A stretch of DNA of 64,000 nucleotides from Larimichthys crocea (GCF_000972845.2 NC_040011.1:28884806-28948805), one strand, 5' to 3'. Positions 1 to 14,300 are shown, counted from the stretch's first letter. The notes: generated by a model from the letters alone, not told the origin. Program-made: numbers and translations.

Positions 1-3000
1 TAAGAATCAGAAATAGACGCTACATGAAACAAAGGCATATCACCGCCAGATCATCACCATCCTAACTTTCTAGAGGCCTTTATTAAACAATTTCATATGA
101 GATTACAGACTGAGGATACTGTGATATTTGAATTCAAAGAGATTGGAATTTAATGCTGCGGATTAGTGGGGGCTGGACTGAGATGAAGTGGGGTTAGTAG
201 AAAACAGTGATATGGTTGAATGGGCTTAAAGGATCTTTTTGTTTCATTTTTGTCAGCCTACACTGGATTCTTGTTGGAACAGTGCAATTCAGCTTTATGG
301 ATTAATACTGAGAAAGTAAAATAACACATACATACAGTAAGAGACTCTCTGATTAATGGAGAGAGCGAATGTTTTTTTTCACTAGATGTTTGAGCCAACA
401 GTGATACACTTAGTGTGTTGTTGTAATTGAGGGCACCTTATAAATGGAGAAACACTAGACCAAAAAAACAAAAAATAATCAATAATATACAGCACTACAA
501 TAACCGCTTTGGTATTTCATATATTAATCAAGAGCATCTGACAAATGAGTCCAATATCTAGAACCAGAGAACATTCCTTCTATTTTCTTTTGGTGTATTC
601 ACACTCAGTGCCATAGATATTTTCCTGCTGCTACAAAGCAAAACAATCTAACAACTTAACCTGACTGATATTTTCATGTAATTTCTATCAACAGGGTGCA
701 TGGTAGCAGCGGTTGTCAACCATAGCACATATTCTGTGCACAAACCCAATGAGATCAGTTTGGAAAATAGTGTCTTCTGTTGCTAAAAACATATGTGAAT
801 GTTATTGTGGTTTAAAACTGCATGTGCTGCAAGTGCTATCAGAAATATTGTAATTATTGGTTTTGGACAGATTAAACACATTTTCTCAAATATTTTGGAG
901 ATGCCAGCATGGCGGCCATATTCACATCTGATTGTATTTCAGGGTCCTGTGATCATTTAAATATTTGGAATAATTGTTCAGAATTCATGTTGGATTGATT
1001 TCAAACACTCTGTAGAGTATTCTGCATTTCCAACAGAAGAGCTAAAGGAGACAGCTAGAGACAACACTGATATTAAACGATGAATTAGACCTACAGTGGG
1101 TGTTTAATGCCAAAAATGTGTGAATTTACCACATATTTCAAGAGCATGTCAGACTTGTAATGGAATTTACAAAGAAGTTGCCAAAGTCTAAATTGCAATC
1201 TTACTGATGTGATCTTTCTCATCTATCTGAAGCTGTTGGGACTCTATGCCTGTGTGCAATCCTCATATATTCATTGATTTGTGAAATATTTTCATCTCAC
1301 ACACACCAGAGCCGACACTATTTTATAAGGAGGTATGAGTGCATCTGCAAAATAGTTTCATCATCTGAGTTGCACGCTGCAGCTCATAACAAATCCTTGT
1401 TATCCATGTCCACCCTGATCCACAGTAGATGATATCATTAGGGTAGTGCAACTAGCTGGAGGCTATAAGGAATATTTCTGTCCTCAAGACTCGGGCTATA
1501 GCTATTGTGACTCCTGACTGAAGACATTACCATCATGGTGAAAAGGTTTGGCTGCTTTGGGCAGAGAGAGCATATAGCAGAGCTTTGAGTAGCTTTGAGT
1601 GCTACTAGAGTAATAACAGGGTCCTGAGTAAGAAATTGATATTTAGAGTTATTTATAGTGTGTACAAGTTTATGTGCAATATTGATAGTAAAATTCAGAG
1701 ACACAGAGAGCACAGCTCTGCAGCTGACCTAAATCAGCTGTGGAAAGGCTGCCTAGATATTTCTGTTAATCTGTGATTGACATCTGATGTAGCATGTAGC
1801 TCTAAATAGGGCCCAAAGTGCACAATACAAGTAAAATGAACAAGGTCTGAAAGAACTGCTCAAGATGCACCTTGCATGTCTGGGTCTGATTTGTTGCTTG
1901 GAAAGTTTTACCTCACAGGTAACCATCCAAACAATGACAATGTTGAATCAAATCAAGAGATTTAGAGAAAGGTGTAGCAGACCTTATTCCGTATTCATTC
2001 AATCAAATCACACCTTGGTGCTCCTGATGTGATGGATGTGAACAAAACACAAGAAGGAGAAGAAAGGCAGCAGTTGCCAGCAGCCCCACTGCTTTTAGAC
2101 ATTGTGATAAGACAGGCTTAACAAGTGTTTTCTCTGCATTGAATGCACAGATGTGAAATTGATATTGATTTACTCTAGTAACTTAACTAGTCTACCTCAA
2201 AGGGTAATAACTGAACTTCCCAAAATGCTTTATAATACCCTTAAGGTCCTAAAATGTTTCACATCCTAAAATGTAGGCTTTGATTAGCAGCAGAGTGGCC
2301 TAAACAGGAGGGAAGCTTCCCTCCAACCAGATAATCCAGGATAAATCTTTTGAGTCAATGAGCATCTTCACTGAAGTGCCCTTCAGCGATGCAGCTAATC
2401 CTTGTGATGTCCCCAAACACCTTTACCTCTGACCTCTCAGAGAAAGTGGAAGAGCAGATGCCTTATAGAGGCTTTTTCTTTGTCTTTCTTGTTGTCCTTG
2501 TATTTACAAAAAAAGATAACACAAAACAAAAATAAAACAAAGAAAAATCAAGAGCCTTGGCACCATTTGCAGAGTGGAAACAGTTCAGCCACCACAGCAT
2601 TATTGACAAAAACCCAGCTTTTTATTTTTGCTATGTCAGGCAAATTGGTTGTGGTTCCACTGTATATTACAGAACATTGTTATGCTTTTGACAATCTCAT
2701 ATAACCCAAATGATTCTGATATTTTGTCAGCAGTATTGAATTTCTTTTAGGGCATGGAAACAAGACTTTGGGAAAAGTTTTGCAATTTAAATATGTTTTA
2801 TTAATGTGCACAGTATCTAGATAAAATAAATAAATACATAAACTATGTATTGTAGATATTTTGGAAATAGTATTTGGAGTTGGAATTAGATGCCGTGTGT
2901 GACAGAAAGGACACAGCCCAGCTCATTAGGCAGGATTTCCATGGCTTGTTACAAACCACCTGTCCTCTACGTTCACCTCCCACGGCACCAGCTCCAAGTG

Positions 3001-5010
3001 GCAGCCTGCGGCATGATGAGCTGTGCTGACTTCTCCTCCTCCCTCATTGGTTTCCACTGCAAATGGATTTCATATTCACAAATTAATTTTTGCCTGCTTT
3101 AGCTGCTCCGTGAAAAACCAGACGAAGTACAGAAAGAAACAGGGAGGGAGAAGAGAGAGCGATCAACAGCTCAGCAGCAAGAGAGAGATACAGTCGTCGT
3201 GCAGTTACATTTCATTGGTTGTAATAAAATGATCTAGCTGCCGGCTCATTGGTATATTCATATGACACGGTTATTCATTTTGCCTTATTTTCTAAAATGC
3301 AATAACAGAGAGAGCAGGGTGTTGGGTCTGAGTCATTTTGACTGATAGGGACCCAGAGGCCATTGCTTGACTCTGTTTCTAAAACCATGACTCATTGCTA
3401 CAATGAAAAATATTCAGCAAAATATCAACAAAGTACTGTGATACATTATATAATGAGGACATACACACTTTATATTTTCATTTAGTGCAGTCCAAGGTTC
3501 AATTTTGAAATCTTTTCCCTTCACTGAGTGTTTCTTAGACACATGATGAACTGCGCAAAACACGGCATGAACTAAAATCAAAAGAAATGTGTCATGCACA
3601 AAACGCTCACTGAGAACGCTCATTAGTAAACACTGATACAAATATTACCCACCAGCAAAATGTTTTTGAAATTAGAAATTAAGTGGAGGATAACAAATCT
3701 ACTTTATTTGACTGTGACATTTAATCTGAACTGTGATGAACTCTGTGAAAAAAAGATTATATTTTAGTGTAAGCACAAAACTGTATAGTCAGGTGGGCAG
3801 CCCCCCACAGGAGGCCACAGAGACGTGCTGTAAAGACACCCACGGATATAACAGCATAATGAGAACCACAGCTGACACACAGAGACAAGTGTCTTCTGCA
3901 GAAGATGTTTGCCATGACACAAGACAAGAGTGCAGAAAATCCCAAGGTGACGGTTTTGTATGTTTTGTATTTGTAAATAATGCAGATGCGTGCACAAGCA
4001 TAAAACTACCACGTGTTGTTTTTTTTTCGCTCTCTGGAGCCGGAGATTTCAGACGCAATTTCATATCAGCTTTGCAACTCTACACTGGCTTCATGGATCT
4101 CATAGCGACATCTTTAATAACTACAATCAGGATGCGCTTCTGATTAAATATTATAATCCTGTTTGATTTCAAATGCAGCCAGCGTCGTGCCAGGGTTACC
4201 AGGGAGGTGAGATAAGCAGAGCCGTCAGTGGTGCCTGGTTAGCTGATCCAAAAAGAATGCTTTGCTCTAACCTCTGTGTTGTTCTCGTTAAACCTCCCCT
4301 TAAGCCTATAAGCACCACCCAACGTGAGGGAGAGAGTCAAAGAAGACACATTTATGTGGAGGTGACAAATATACTGTATATATCAAAACCAAAATACACC
4401 AAGGCTGTTAGAATATTTTCATTTCATTTTGTGTCACCTAGCTTGGTGTTCTCTGGTTCGCGTCCTCCGCATTATGTTTATGTTCTCTCTATAAGGAAAA
4501 CATAAAGTTACTGAAATCCTTTGGGGAAGACTGCAAGACAACAGTTGGTGTTTTATTCCCTGAAGGACTGAGATTTAGAGCTGTTTGCCTGTGAAAATGC
4601 AATAAATAACTGACATGACAGTTGTGAAGTTTTCATCATGGCCCCAGAGCTTTGAGAGTCCTTGACGGCTTTTTGCTATATCACTACTGGCAAGGTGACA
4701 CAATGGATAATCTCACTTCCGTCACATAGACCGCAGCACATTTGCGCCTGTGGAAAATTCATGTGCACTTTACAGGGCTTTCTGGTTGAGCTGGTACATG
4801 GTCTTCACACCCACTTTCCCCTCTGTTCTAGGGTTCCTAGAAGAGGCAACTGATTCTAGCAAAAAAAAAAATTACGATTTTCTAGGAATGGCATCATCAT
4901 CTTTATAATCTCTTTTTCCGTGCATCTGGACACTTGTATCAACATGTACCCTGTGACTATCAGCTCCCTTTTCTGTTTGTCCGACAGACATATAGCTGTT
5001 TAAAGCAATA
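1..5010. other. non-coding, probable mid2 intron
   Basis: AT-rich sequence without any exon I can recognise. Short frames (for example 3733-4143 plus, 136 codons) lack family similarity. The stretch 2880-3240 is of more even composition and includes TTCATATTCACAAATTAATT, and may be a conserved element. A 14-bp palindrome TCTTCTGCAGAAGA is at 3892-3905. No mid2 coiled-coil exon was found. Confidence 0.5.
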
Positions 5011-5405
5011 CTTTGACATTTGCTTCACTCTTACCAGGAGTTAGATAAAAAACATCAATAGCACTCTCATGTCTAAAAAAAAAAAAAAAAAAAAGCTGGA
5101 GCGGGTAGCAGGAGTGAAAAAGCCAAACAAGCACAGTCCAAAGGTAATAAAATGTGTGTAAAGGCATCTCTTAAACTCAGTGTTTTCTAAGGATTAAATT
5201 AAAAAGGTGTAATTTGTCAATTCCTAAGTGTAAAAAAAGACCATTTACTGTTTAATTGGGGTCAGTTTTTGTATAGATTAAAGAAACAAAATATAAGATG
5301 TTGATAAGAAGCTTTAGATTTACAAGTTTTAGCAATCAGATGTTATGTAGTGTTGTCGTGTTACATTGGGACAGAGCCAGCTATCTGTTTCCAGTCATTA
5401 ATCAG
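5011..5405. mobile_element. fold-back dispersed repeat, copy A
   Basis: The left arm carries CACTCTCATGTCT (5062-5074) and CCAAAGGTAATAAAATG (5139-5155). The right arm returns in the opposite sense with ATAAGATGTTGATAAGAAGC, then GACAGAGCCAG and CTGTTTCCAGTC near 5370-5396. The same signatures occur in copies B and C. A run of 20 A (5075-5094) has grown inside the left arm. The outer part of the right arm is missing or badly decayed. I recognise this as a repeat common in percomorph genomes. Its arms suggest a non-autonomous DNA transposon, but the superfamily is not established. Confidence 0.6.
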
Positions 5406-8047
5406 CATATTTCTTAAAAACAAACATCAAACTACTGCTTTAAATGGCATCTGGCAGTGCAGCAAATCTCTGCTTTCATGTCTCACCACTGTTACTTCAC
5501 AGGAGTGTCAAGGAAATACCTCAAAAATACGAGCACACAAGATTATTTTTTCTCAACTCTGCAAAAATCCCCTCATAAAGTACCATACGTATGCTAAAAT
5601 GAAAAAAAAAAGTACAATCTTAAGTTCACCTATTTACCATTTCCTGTTAAATTGACTGTTGACAGCTGAAGCCTCACCTGTAGGTTTGCTGGAGGCAGGT
5701 TGGGTATAAGTGAGGACTTGTCATTTAAACCTTAAACGATGATGAGTGAATCATCCTGAATGTCGACATTGTGGAATCCCGGTAGCTTCTCTTTCTCTTT
5801 CCCGCCTCCACTATTTGCTTCTGCCTCCCTGCCATTTCTGATTTTTCATTCCTGCTCTTCTACAACGTCAGCTGTCGCCCTTTCTAGGTTTCTCAACCGT
5901 GACCTTCATGTTCTTGTCCTCTACTTTTAAATAACTGCGACAATAAGGGTCCTGTCTCTAAGACTTAGCGCTATCTCTACTTCTCGGTTTAAATTTAACA
6001 TATTTTATTGGGAGAGTTGCCTAAAGACACAAAGCGGACATAACAGAACAGCTTATGGTAACGCTGCAGTCCGACTGTTTTATCTGATCTGTAATGATTC
6101 TACAAATGAATCTCATCTCTCTTTGGACTCATCATCTTGACGCCTGATGCTGCTGTACATGTAATCTTTTTAAAATAGGAACAAAAATCTGGTGTGAGTG
6201 ACACTTTCCTAACTAAAACGCTTTATACATGTCAACTTCCAGTAAAACCTCCAAAGAAGTTCATCTGAGCTCGCGGACTACAGAAATGTGGGTTGGTTCT
6301 GCGAGAGTGTGATAAGGTTATGATCAACACAGCTAGTCGTTTTTTTTTTTTTTTTTTTTTTTTGCAAGCATACAGTATGAGACTGGTGCTACCAGCAGGA
6401 GGGTAAACACACTTAAAAACACACAGAGAAGCACATGTTGTGATGTGTGTCAAAATGTAACGTTAGGGGCTGCCGCATGCTCAAAGGCATCTTCGTGCAA
6501 AGTAATGTAAGTGACTCATGATTTGTGGGGAAAGGGAGGCACAGAAGGCTGTGACGTAAAGCTACCGCGATTCCAAGCTGATTTTACTGCAGTCTCAAAT
6601 TTAGATTCCAAAAAAAAAAAAAAAGAAAAAAGTCCTCTCTTTCTCTTTTGCTTACATTTTGCTTATCTCGACAGATCTCATCTCAAAGTACTACTCTATT
6701 TCCTTGCCTTTCAGATTAAAAACTTCACTTTTGCACAGCAGTTAATAATATGATTTGGTAGCCATGTAACTTACAGAATGAGTTCCCTGAGCTCTGTGCT
6801 CCAAGGAATAAATGTTTAAAATTTACTTGGAGTACATAAAGGGCACATGAAAAAAAGCAGCATTGGAGTTATAGAGAAACTGCAGCTTTATGTTTTCTGC
6901 TGTTTCAGTGGTATTGAATTTAATAGTAGATTATGCCATATAGAAACCCCTTTGCGAGGAACAGTGTGTTTTCCACCCTGAAGGGTTTTGTCTTGCCCAC
7001 CCCAGTGCGACCCCCTACTGGGCTCTGCAGGCATTCAGCTCAACTGAGACTCTCGTCTGCCTAAGCCGCATCAGGCAACATGCACACAACAATTCAGACA
7101 AAAAAGAAGAAAACAGTCCCCTCCTTCCCTTCACATGTGGTGGCAGCGGTCAGTGACAAGACAGAGTGTCTCTATTAGTATCAAAGTGGCTCTGTCTGCC
7201 ATAACAGATGGGTTTGCTTCCTCCAAGGTGGGCAAAGTGATTTACTCTTTCTCTCTACTGTACTTTGCCATATCTAATTGGACTGACTGTGGCCAGGAAG
7301 CCAGCCAGTAAATCATGTCACTATCATGTATTTATAGATGAGGTCATGTAACACTAGTGCTGATGGCTGCTACATAACATCTATATATGACATCTGTTAC
7401 TGTGCCAGCTGCTGGCAGGATGCCCAAAAAATGTGATGGACACCGCAGTGAGATGATTATATGAAGACAAGGAGGAAGCAAGAAAATGTGAGAAGCAGAG
7501 ACAATGACAACAGGAAGCAAAATTGTGATTATTATCGAACAGATCAATATCCTCAGACACATTGGTTTGGCTCTCATTGTGATGTGATGTTACAATGAAT
7601 GTACATGCTGACAATCCCAGCCCCAGTGTACTTAAAGAAATGAAAAATCTTAAGGGATGACAGCCAAGTGCAAAATCACATTTTCACCCTAGCTGTGGCT
7701 CAGCTTCACTACTCTAGCATTGCTGACACCAGAGTTATAGTGCAGGGAACTACTCTGGACAGTGCGATGGTAACAGGGCTCGCCACAAATAGGGAAGACG
7801 CATTCCTTGCGTTCCTGTGATTCTACGTGGTTGACTTTCTGGCGTCGATATCTGGAACAGAAATTCCTAAATGTACGACTCCCTGGAGAGCTGGACTTCC
7901 TCTGCGTAATATGAGTTAAACAAAAACTTCCAGGGATGTTCTTGCAGGTCATTGGGTGACAGAAATGGGAGGATGAAGTTCAGTAGACACAGTAAATTAG
8001 AGTTCAATGTCACATCTACATTTGTCATCCTAGAGAACCAAATCTCA
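5406..8047. other. non-coding, probable mid2 intron
   Basis: Pyrimidine-rich text at 5785-5880, a T24 run at 6340 and an A-rich run at 6609-6630 are the only clear structures. A block at 6955-7110 with better balanced composition may be conserved. No gene is seen. Confidence 0.5.
6340..6363. repeat. T24 homopolymer
   Basis: Twenty-four T residues. No adjoining element was recognised. Similar shorter T runs occur at 13558-13574 and 46216-46235. Confidence 0.9.
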
Positions 8048-8059
8048 AGTGTGATTTTC

Positions 8060-8250
8060 TTTTTTAAGATTATTTTTTTGGGGCTTTTTATGCCTTTAAT
8101 GATAGGACAGCTGAAGATAGACAAGAAGCAGAGAGAGAGGGAGTAAAGGCAGTTCGATGCGGGATTCGAACCGGAACCAGCTGCAGCGAGGTCTGTAGAA
8201 TCCACACACGGGGCGGCCGCTTAACCCACTACACTACCAACCGCCCCTCG
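8060..8250 (-). mobile_element. tRNA-derived SINE, complete with target-site duplications
   Basis: Read on the minus strand the element starts with a tRNA-like head: an A-box-like stretch (TAGTGTAGTGGGTTAAG) and a B box (GGTTCGAATCC, within 8163-8177). A body with an AGAGAGAGGG-type stretch follows, then a 3' end reading AAAAGCCCCAAAAAAATA. The 12-bp sequence AGTGTGATTTTC stands on both sides (8048-8059 and 8251-8262) without mismatch. That marks a target-primed insertion and fixes the ends. The sequence resembles a SINE type common in fish genomes. It lies in the probable first coding intron of mid2, in the same orientation as the gene. Confidence 0.88.
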
Positions 8251-8262
8251 AGTGTGATTTTC

Positions 8263-10959
8263 AGCAGATGTTATGCAACAAACACAAGGTCTGAGCACAC
8301 ATAATAATGAAGTACAAAAAGAAGTCAAACTTTTGTCCTGAAATCATGCATAATTAAAATTAAACAGCCACCTGCAGAATTCAAGAAATAAAACCAACAT
8401 TTTTTTCTCTCTGACGTCTTCTCAGTGAGGCCGGGTTATAGGACAATGAAGGACTCGGTAATAAAAAAAGTAATTGCATTAGCTTGATGGCTTTTATGAG
8501 CACTGCTGGTTGTAGTATTCCAAAGGGAAATCTCTAAAGAAGGTGCACAGTGGTGCCTGGAAAACCCAGTGCTATCAAATACAGAGAAGGTCTATGTGTA
8601 TTCTGCTTGTGTCTGTATATACTGCATATATTGCCATTTATGAGACATAGACTGTGATATGTATCTCTGGTATGTGTATGACTATTTCATGCGTGTCAAA
8701 AAAATGTTCTTTATCTCATAGATTCCAATTGAATATACGGATAGTGTCTCTATGGTGCTGTATGAATGATCAGTTGTACACCTGGCTGTGAGTGTTCCTC
8801 TTTGGAGCTTTAGTGGACAGGGTGCTGCTGCTACTGTCACCACTATGCGGGCCAGAGATACTAGGTGATGTGTCCCTTTTTTTAGAAACCATAAAAGAAG
8901 CTCTGCATGCTATTAAGCATGCATCAATGCACACCTTTTTATTGGCTTTAAGAGGGGGACATAGGAGCCACAGTGCCGTTAACCTGTGTTCTCAATCTCT
9001 TTGAAATGAACAAGCTCCAAGGTAACTTGAGTTCGCAAAGTCATTTCACGGTCATATTGTCCTGCTACTCCTCTCCTTTCAGCTCCCGAGGGAGGATTCT
9101 GTCCAAAATCTTGTAAACCTAAATAACTTCTTGGACTAACACTCCAACTCTGGCTAACTTATGGGAGTCTGGTGCCTGTCACAGTAGACACAGGCTGACT
9201 TGTGGTCAAGAGTTCATGCTGCGAGAAAAACAGCCCTGAACTGCTAAATACAAGGAGGTAGAGACCATTTTTTCAAATGTATAAGCTATACAGATTTTGT
9301 ATTCTGTGTCAAAAACAACTGTTGCATATAAAAAACAGATTGACAGATTTTATTTTCTGGTGCAGCTCTGATATAGACATTTTTGGAACATAATAATCAC
9401 TGTCGAGTAATTAGAAATGGAAAGACCTTCAGAAACCTTTCTCCTGTTTCTTAAACTAATACTTAACGATGCAAGTGCAACAAATGTAACTGCGTAAATT
9501 ATAAATTCAAAATAAATTTAAAACTGCACACTGGCATACTTATGAGAACATTAAAAACACAACATCATGCCATTTAAGAAATCACAAAAACAAATCTGTA
9601 GGGTACAAAATGTACTCTACAGGCGATCACTTGTTTTAGATGTGCCTGCGTATTACTGTATATGCAGCACTTTGCTGGCTTTCTATGCTACATCCTGTAT
9701 ATGTCAGTGTCATTGTGTTGGATGATAGTGCTCTCTGTTGTCTGTGTGAAAGTGAATGTGCAAACCAGAGATTCATGGGAATGGAATGCACTGAAGTACA
9801 TTTCTGTCCAAGGCAGCTGTGTCTGAGGCAGAGCGAGATGTTGGGGAACAGTGTGGGAGACTGAAATTCTCCTCAGTAGCCAAAACAACACACACATGCT
9901 TAGAAATCCATTTGTAGGAGTTTACTTTCCCCTCAAGATAAGGAGTTGATATACTTACTCACTGGGACAGTGATGAGGTAAAAATCAAGGTTGGGAATAA
10001 CTTTTTGTTATGATATATTATAAAGCAACCTAACAAAAACATCCTACTAAAACATCTTACTGCTACTTTCTCCGTCATTTCTCCCTTTTCAACTTTTCAT
10101 TTGGCTGTCTCCTGCTGTTATAATAATGAAATAATGGCTGCCCATGGAGAGATCTAGGGATAACAATGAAAACAGTTGGGTGTTTTTTAGAAAGGAATTC
10201 ATCAGCTTACCTGCCAATATTCCCTTTTGATCAACTCCCATATTTCACTTGATTTCTCTCCTGACTCTTGTGAATTTGAACTAACTGACTGACTGGTGGG
10301 ATTGCTTCAGCTGGTTGAAATGTGTTGTCTTGTTAAAGTGAAAGAAACGCAGCTTCAGAGACATGAAAGAGAAAAAAAACATGAAACAATTTTGGAGACG
10401 ATGTTCAACCAAGTGTGATTGTAAGGACATAGCCAAGATTGGTTTTGGTCAATTGCTGCTCTTAACACTCGGTGTCATTGAATTCTTCAGCTCTGTGCTG
10501 AAAGGAGATGATGCGTTTTACATTTCAAGCAGTTACAACAGTCAAGCTGCTAAAAAGGAAACCAGCTGTCTTGGAGCCAGGACTGAAGAGGACACTGCCT
10601 TCAAAAAATGAAAAAGCACCCTATAATCAGAATGTATGATAAGAAGTGACTTTCACCCAGTGGAACGTATTTCTGAGTCAAAAATCTATCAAAGCTCTGA
10701 CAGATGATGTAAATGAGGCTTGTCTTTTTTTAATCAGTTATCAGCTGCAGTCTGTGGTTCAGTCTTGTATCGACATTGAATTCAAAACACCTGATAAGAA
10801 AGATAAGACTTTTTTTTTATTTTATAACCTCATATGACACCTCAGTATAGAGTTCCTATCAATGAATGTCAAGATGAACAAAGCAAGCGAGGTAAATGTG
10901 TTAGAGCTAAAACTTCATTTCAATCCTTCACACCTAGTGATGTTTCCATAAATAAAGCA
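8263..10959. other. non-coding, probable mid2 intron
   Basis: No gene, RNA or recognised repeat. Small frames at 8792-9004 and 9640-9864 (plus) have no similarity. A spaced pair of GCATGC hexamers lies near 8906-8922. Confidence 0.5.
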
Positions 10960-11396
10960 GGTTTAGAGTTGGCTAGCCTCTGGCGCTACCTTTTTCTGGT
11001 GTGACCAAATCTGATCTGTAAATGCAACACTGATATATTACCATCTTATAAAGCTCATATAAAGTTTGTGCTATCAAATCGTTGTCAATATATGTATCTA
11101 GCAGACATGGAGCAGCATTAGCATTATCTTGAATCCTTTTAGCTCTGTTTTGGTCTCCACTAAATGTAGCTGTCAATTGCTCCACTATGATCACAAACGA
11201 GTCACTTACTCTACAGGTCGGCTGTTTGGTGCTGGCCAGGTAAACAACAGTGATGGGAGTGTAAGAGTGAACCAAAATAAGTTGGGGGCCATAAAACCAA
11301 AACAATGGGCTGAAAGACACATAAGAGCTGAGGGGGAAGTACAGAGTCAGGTGATAGTATCTAGTTATCTGTGGGTTTGCCACTGTAAGTGACACA
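10960..11396. mobile_element. probable dispersed teleost repeat, class unknown
   Basis: The stretch contains segments I recall from repeated sequences in percomorph genomes, such as TTTTAGCTCTGTTTTGGTCT, TTGCTCCACTATGATCAC, CGGCTGTTTGGTGCTGGCC and AAGAGCTGAGGGGGAAGTAC. Open frames of 140 codons (minus) and 87 codons (plus) run across it but resemble no protein I know. I cannot see target-site duplications or clear inverted ends. The call rests on memory of similar sequences and needs a repeat-library match. Confidence 0.4.
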
Positions 11397-14300
11397 TAGT
11401 ACTACACTAAATAGTACTTTCATCTTTTGTTAATAATTGTTAAAAAATATTGCAGATTGCAGAGTGGAGATTAATTCTGAGAGGGCACTAATTATACTTA
11501 TACTATTATATTTAAATGACCCAGTTGTTATGGGCTAAATATGCAGTACAATTGCTTGAAATTGATTCTTCAACATTTAGATAAGACAGATGATTCATCG
11601 CTCAAAAGTATTATTAAACTATGGTTATTGTTCCCTGGGTGCAGCTCAGTGTCTGGGCTATTTTAGGTTTGTGGATGAATCAGAGGTCCCCGTTGTCCTC
11701 AAGCCAGTGAAGACGTGCTGTTCATCTCACACGGGTGTCATTAGTTTAAACTAAGTGTCTTCCCAGTGGCGACACACTGTTCCTGCCTGGCAGCCTCACA
11801 ACAGGACGAAGAACTTAGCACGCACACAGCACACACAGAAAGGAAGCGTGTGCACAAACAAAGACTGCAAAGGAGAAAACAGACTTTGTGGGTATTGCAT
11901 GCACATGCAGACATGTATACTTCTGTGCTGCATGGGATAAAAAGTCATTATATATAATGTTGTTATATAGAGCATAACAACATTAGGGAAAGAAGAACTA
12001 GAGGGAAAGACGAACCCAGGCACCTGTGATTTATCCTTTTGACTAATAAAATTTGTCTACTAAAAAAAGTTTGATTACAATTTGTGGATTTTATTGAGCC
12101 TTTACAATTTTTAGAGACAATGACATGTAATTTCTAAATCAAGCCTCCTCGTAGAATTGATAGACTGCATGTATCATCAGTTTCCTCAAACAGAGCCCCC
12201 TCCTTTCCCCTGTGCCACGGATTGTTGCAGATTAATACTAGGAAGTTCTTACTCATCATATTGCAGGCATTAATGTGGCACTAGTATATGAAAGACTGAG
12301 ATCAAAATTCTTGGAAGCCCTTGGAAAATAACATCAGTATAGCAAGATGAGTTTCCACAGTTGATTAATGTGTAAATCCTCTTATGTTGTGGCGTGTAGC
12401 TGCCAGCTATCTGACTAAAATACATAAATAGCAAGGAATTTATGATCTGCCATGCATCATGACACACCAAGTAGTATATATATGCGAATACATCTACTGT
12501 ATAAAAAAAAAATCGCACTGACACTGACATCCACTGTAAGTTTATGTGTTAGAAACCACAAAGATCCAAAACTTTTATTTATCATCTGCTTACTTAAAAT
12601 GATTTTCCCTGAGTGTCAAATGTGTCAGAGGCTCCGCAAAGCTTTGCTATGTTGGCAGCTTTTTACAGCTTTACACTAAAATACACACAGCACAAGCCTT
12701 CAAGTGCCTGAATTCCAGATTTAAGCCTTGTAAAAAAGCAAAGAAGAGGTGGCAAAAAAGACAGGATGGAAAATCTGGGGATACAGCCTGAGGATGACTG
12801 TCCTAAATATTCCGTGCTGATATTTAGGATCATCAGTGTTTTTGAAGTTGACCATTTTCATGCTAAAAATATCCAAGCAGTGTTTACACAGGAATGTTAT
12901 CCTTGGGAGTGTGACAAATCACCTAAAACAATATTTAGTCTATGAGACACTAGAACTCCAGAGATAAGAAAGTTATTTAAGGTTTGCAGACCAAGCACAT
13001 AGTCGGAAAGACTGTGGGACAAATTGGATCATTAAACGAAGAAGCTATTCAAAATTTATGTTTAGCGAATAGGTAAATTATTAAGTACAACTTACAAAGA
13101 AAATACAGTTTAATTGCTGACTTTACAGTCTTTATGTAGCTGTAGTCAGCCATGAATCATCATGAATGACACCTTATGCACTGGAGGAGTGCACTCAGAA
13201 TGTACTATAGTTCATCCTATAGCAGTAAGAGTAGCTACCTGAACTGAACTGAACTGAACAACAGTGATCCAGCTCCCACTCCTCACCTCCCGCCCACGTG
13301 AAACCTGCTGTCACTTGATGGAAGAAGAAGTGTGCGAAGGCAACGATGGATAATGGATAAATGGGAATGGATAAATTTGTATATCCCTCTCCAACATACA
13401 CACAAAACCCAGGGATGAGTAATGTCAGTTATATCCCGCTTTCTGCTTTGCATTGTATCACTGCTGACACCAAAGCTCTTAAAAGCTTTCCATTTTCTTT
13501 CTGCATAAATTGTGCATATGTATGATGCAGAGGCTGTTCTGCGATTTGATAAGGTTCTTTTTTTTTTTTTTTTCATGACCCACTAAATTTTATGATGGGC
13601 TGGCGTGACATATTTTCACAACACATGCATGATGCATTGACAGGGGTAAGTATACGCACTCACTCATTCACGAACACACACACACATTCATGCAGACTTC
13701 CTGACAGGCACGTTAAAGCGCGTAGACAGAGAACTGCCGCACACACAGACACTAAAAGCTTTCTACATCTTTGGTGGTTCCGTCAGCGTGACTAAGTGTG
13801 TTCCATCTCACACTGTTCTCCAGATAGAACCATGATTTCCCTTGGCATCACACACTCAGCTCCCAATCATTCCACACATGTCAGACCTAATAGCATCTGC
13901 TTCAACACACATGCACACCCACATGTGCTCGCAACCACACACACACACACACCTGTAAATACTGCACACATATTTGAAGGCAATCATATACCCTCCCACA
14001 CATAAACACACTGGAGGGCTGTGAGTCTCCCTCTCTCTCTCTCTGCTGCTGCTGCAGTGTATGTAGGTTTGTGGGTGACTGCGGGTGGAGTGGAGGGGTG
14101 TTACCTAAAAACAAGACAGACTGGCCAAGGGCCAAACTCGGGAGAAGGAAGAGAGAGAGAGAGAAACACAGAGTGACAGTAAACAGGTGGGAAGGATGAT
14201 GTTTGTGTGCCTGTATGCAAAACAGAGAAATGACAGGAATATGGTGACAGAGAGGGTCTGTGTATGAGGGGAAAAGAATGAGAAAAATATGTGTATGTGT

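Noticed and set aside
8152..8225. tRNA gene (GGTTCGAATCC box on the minus strand)
   Set aside because: The box belongs to a tRNA-derived SINE with target-site duplications; the tRNA fold cannot be completed.
11129..11392. Frames on both strands near 11.0-11.4 kb
   Set aside because: They overlap each other on opposite strands inside a probable dispersed repeat.
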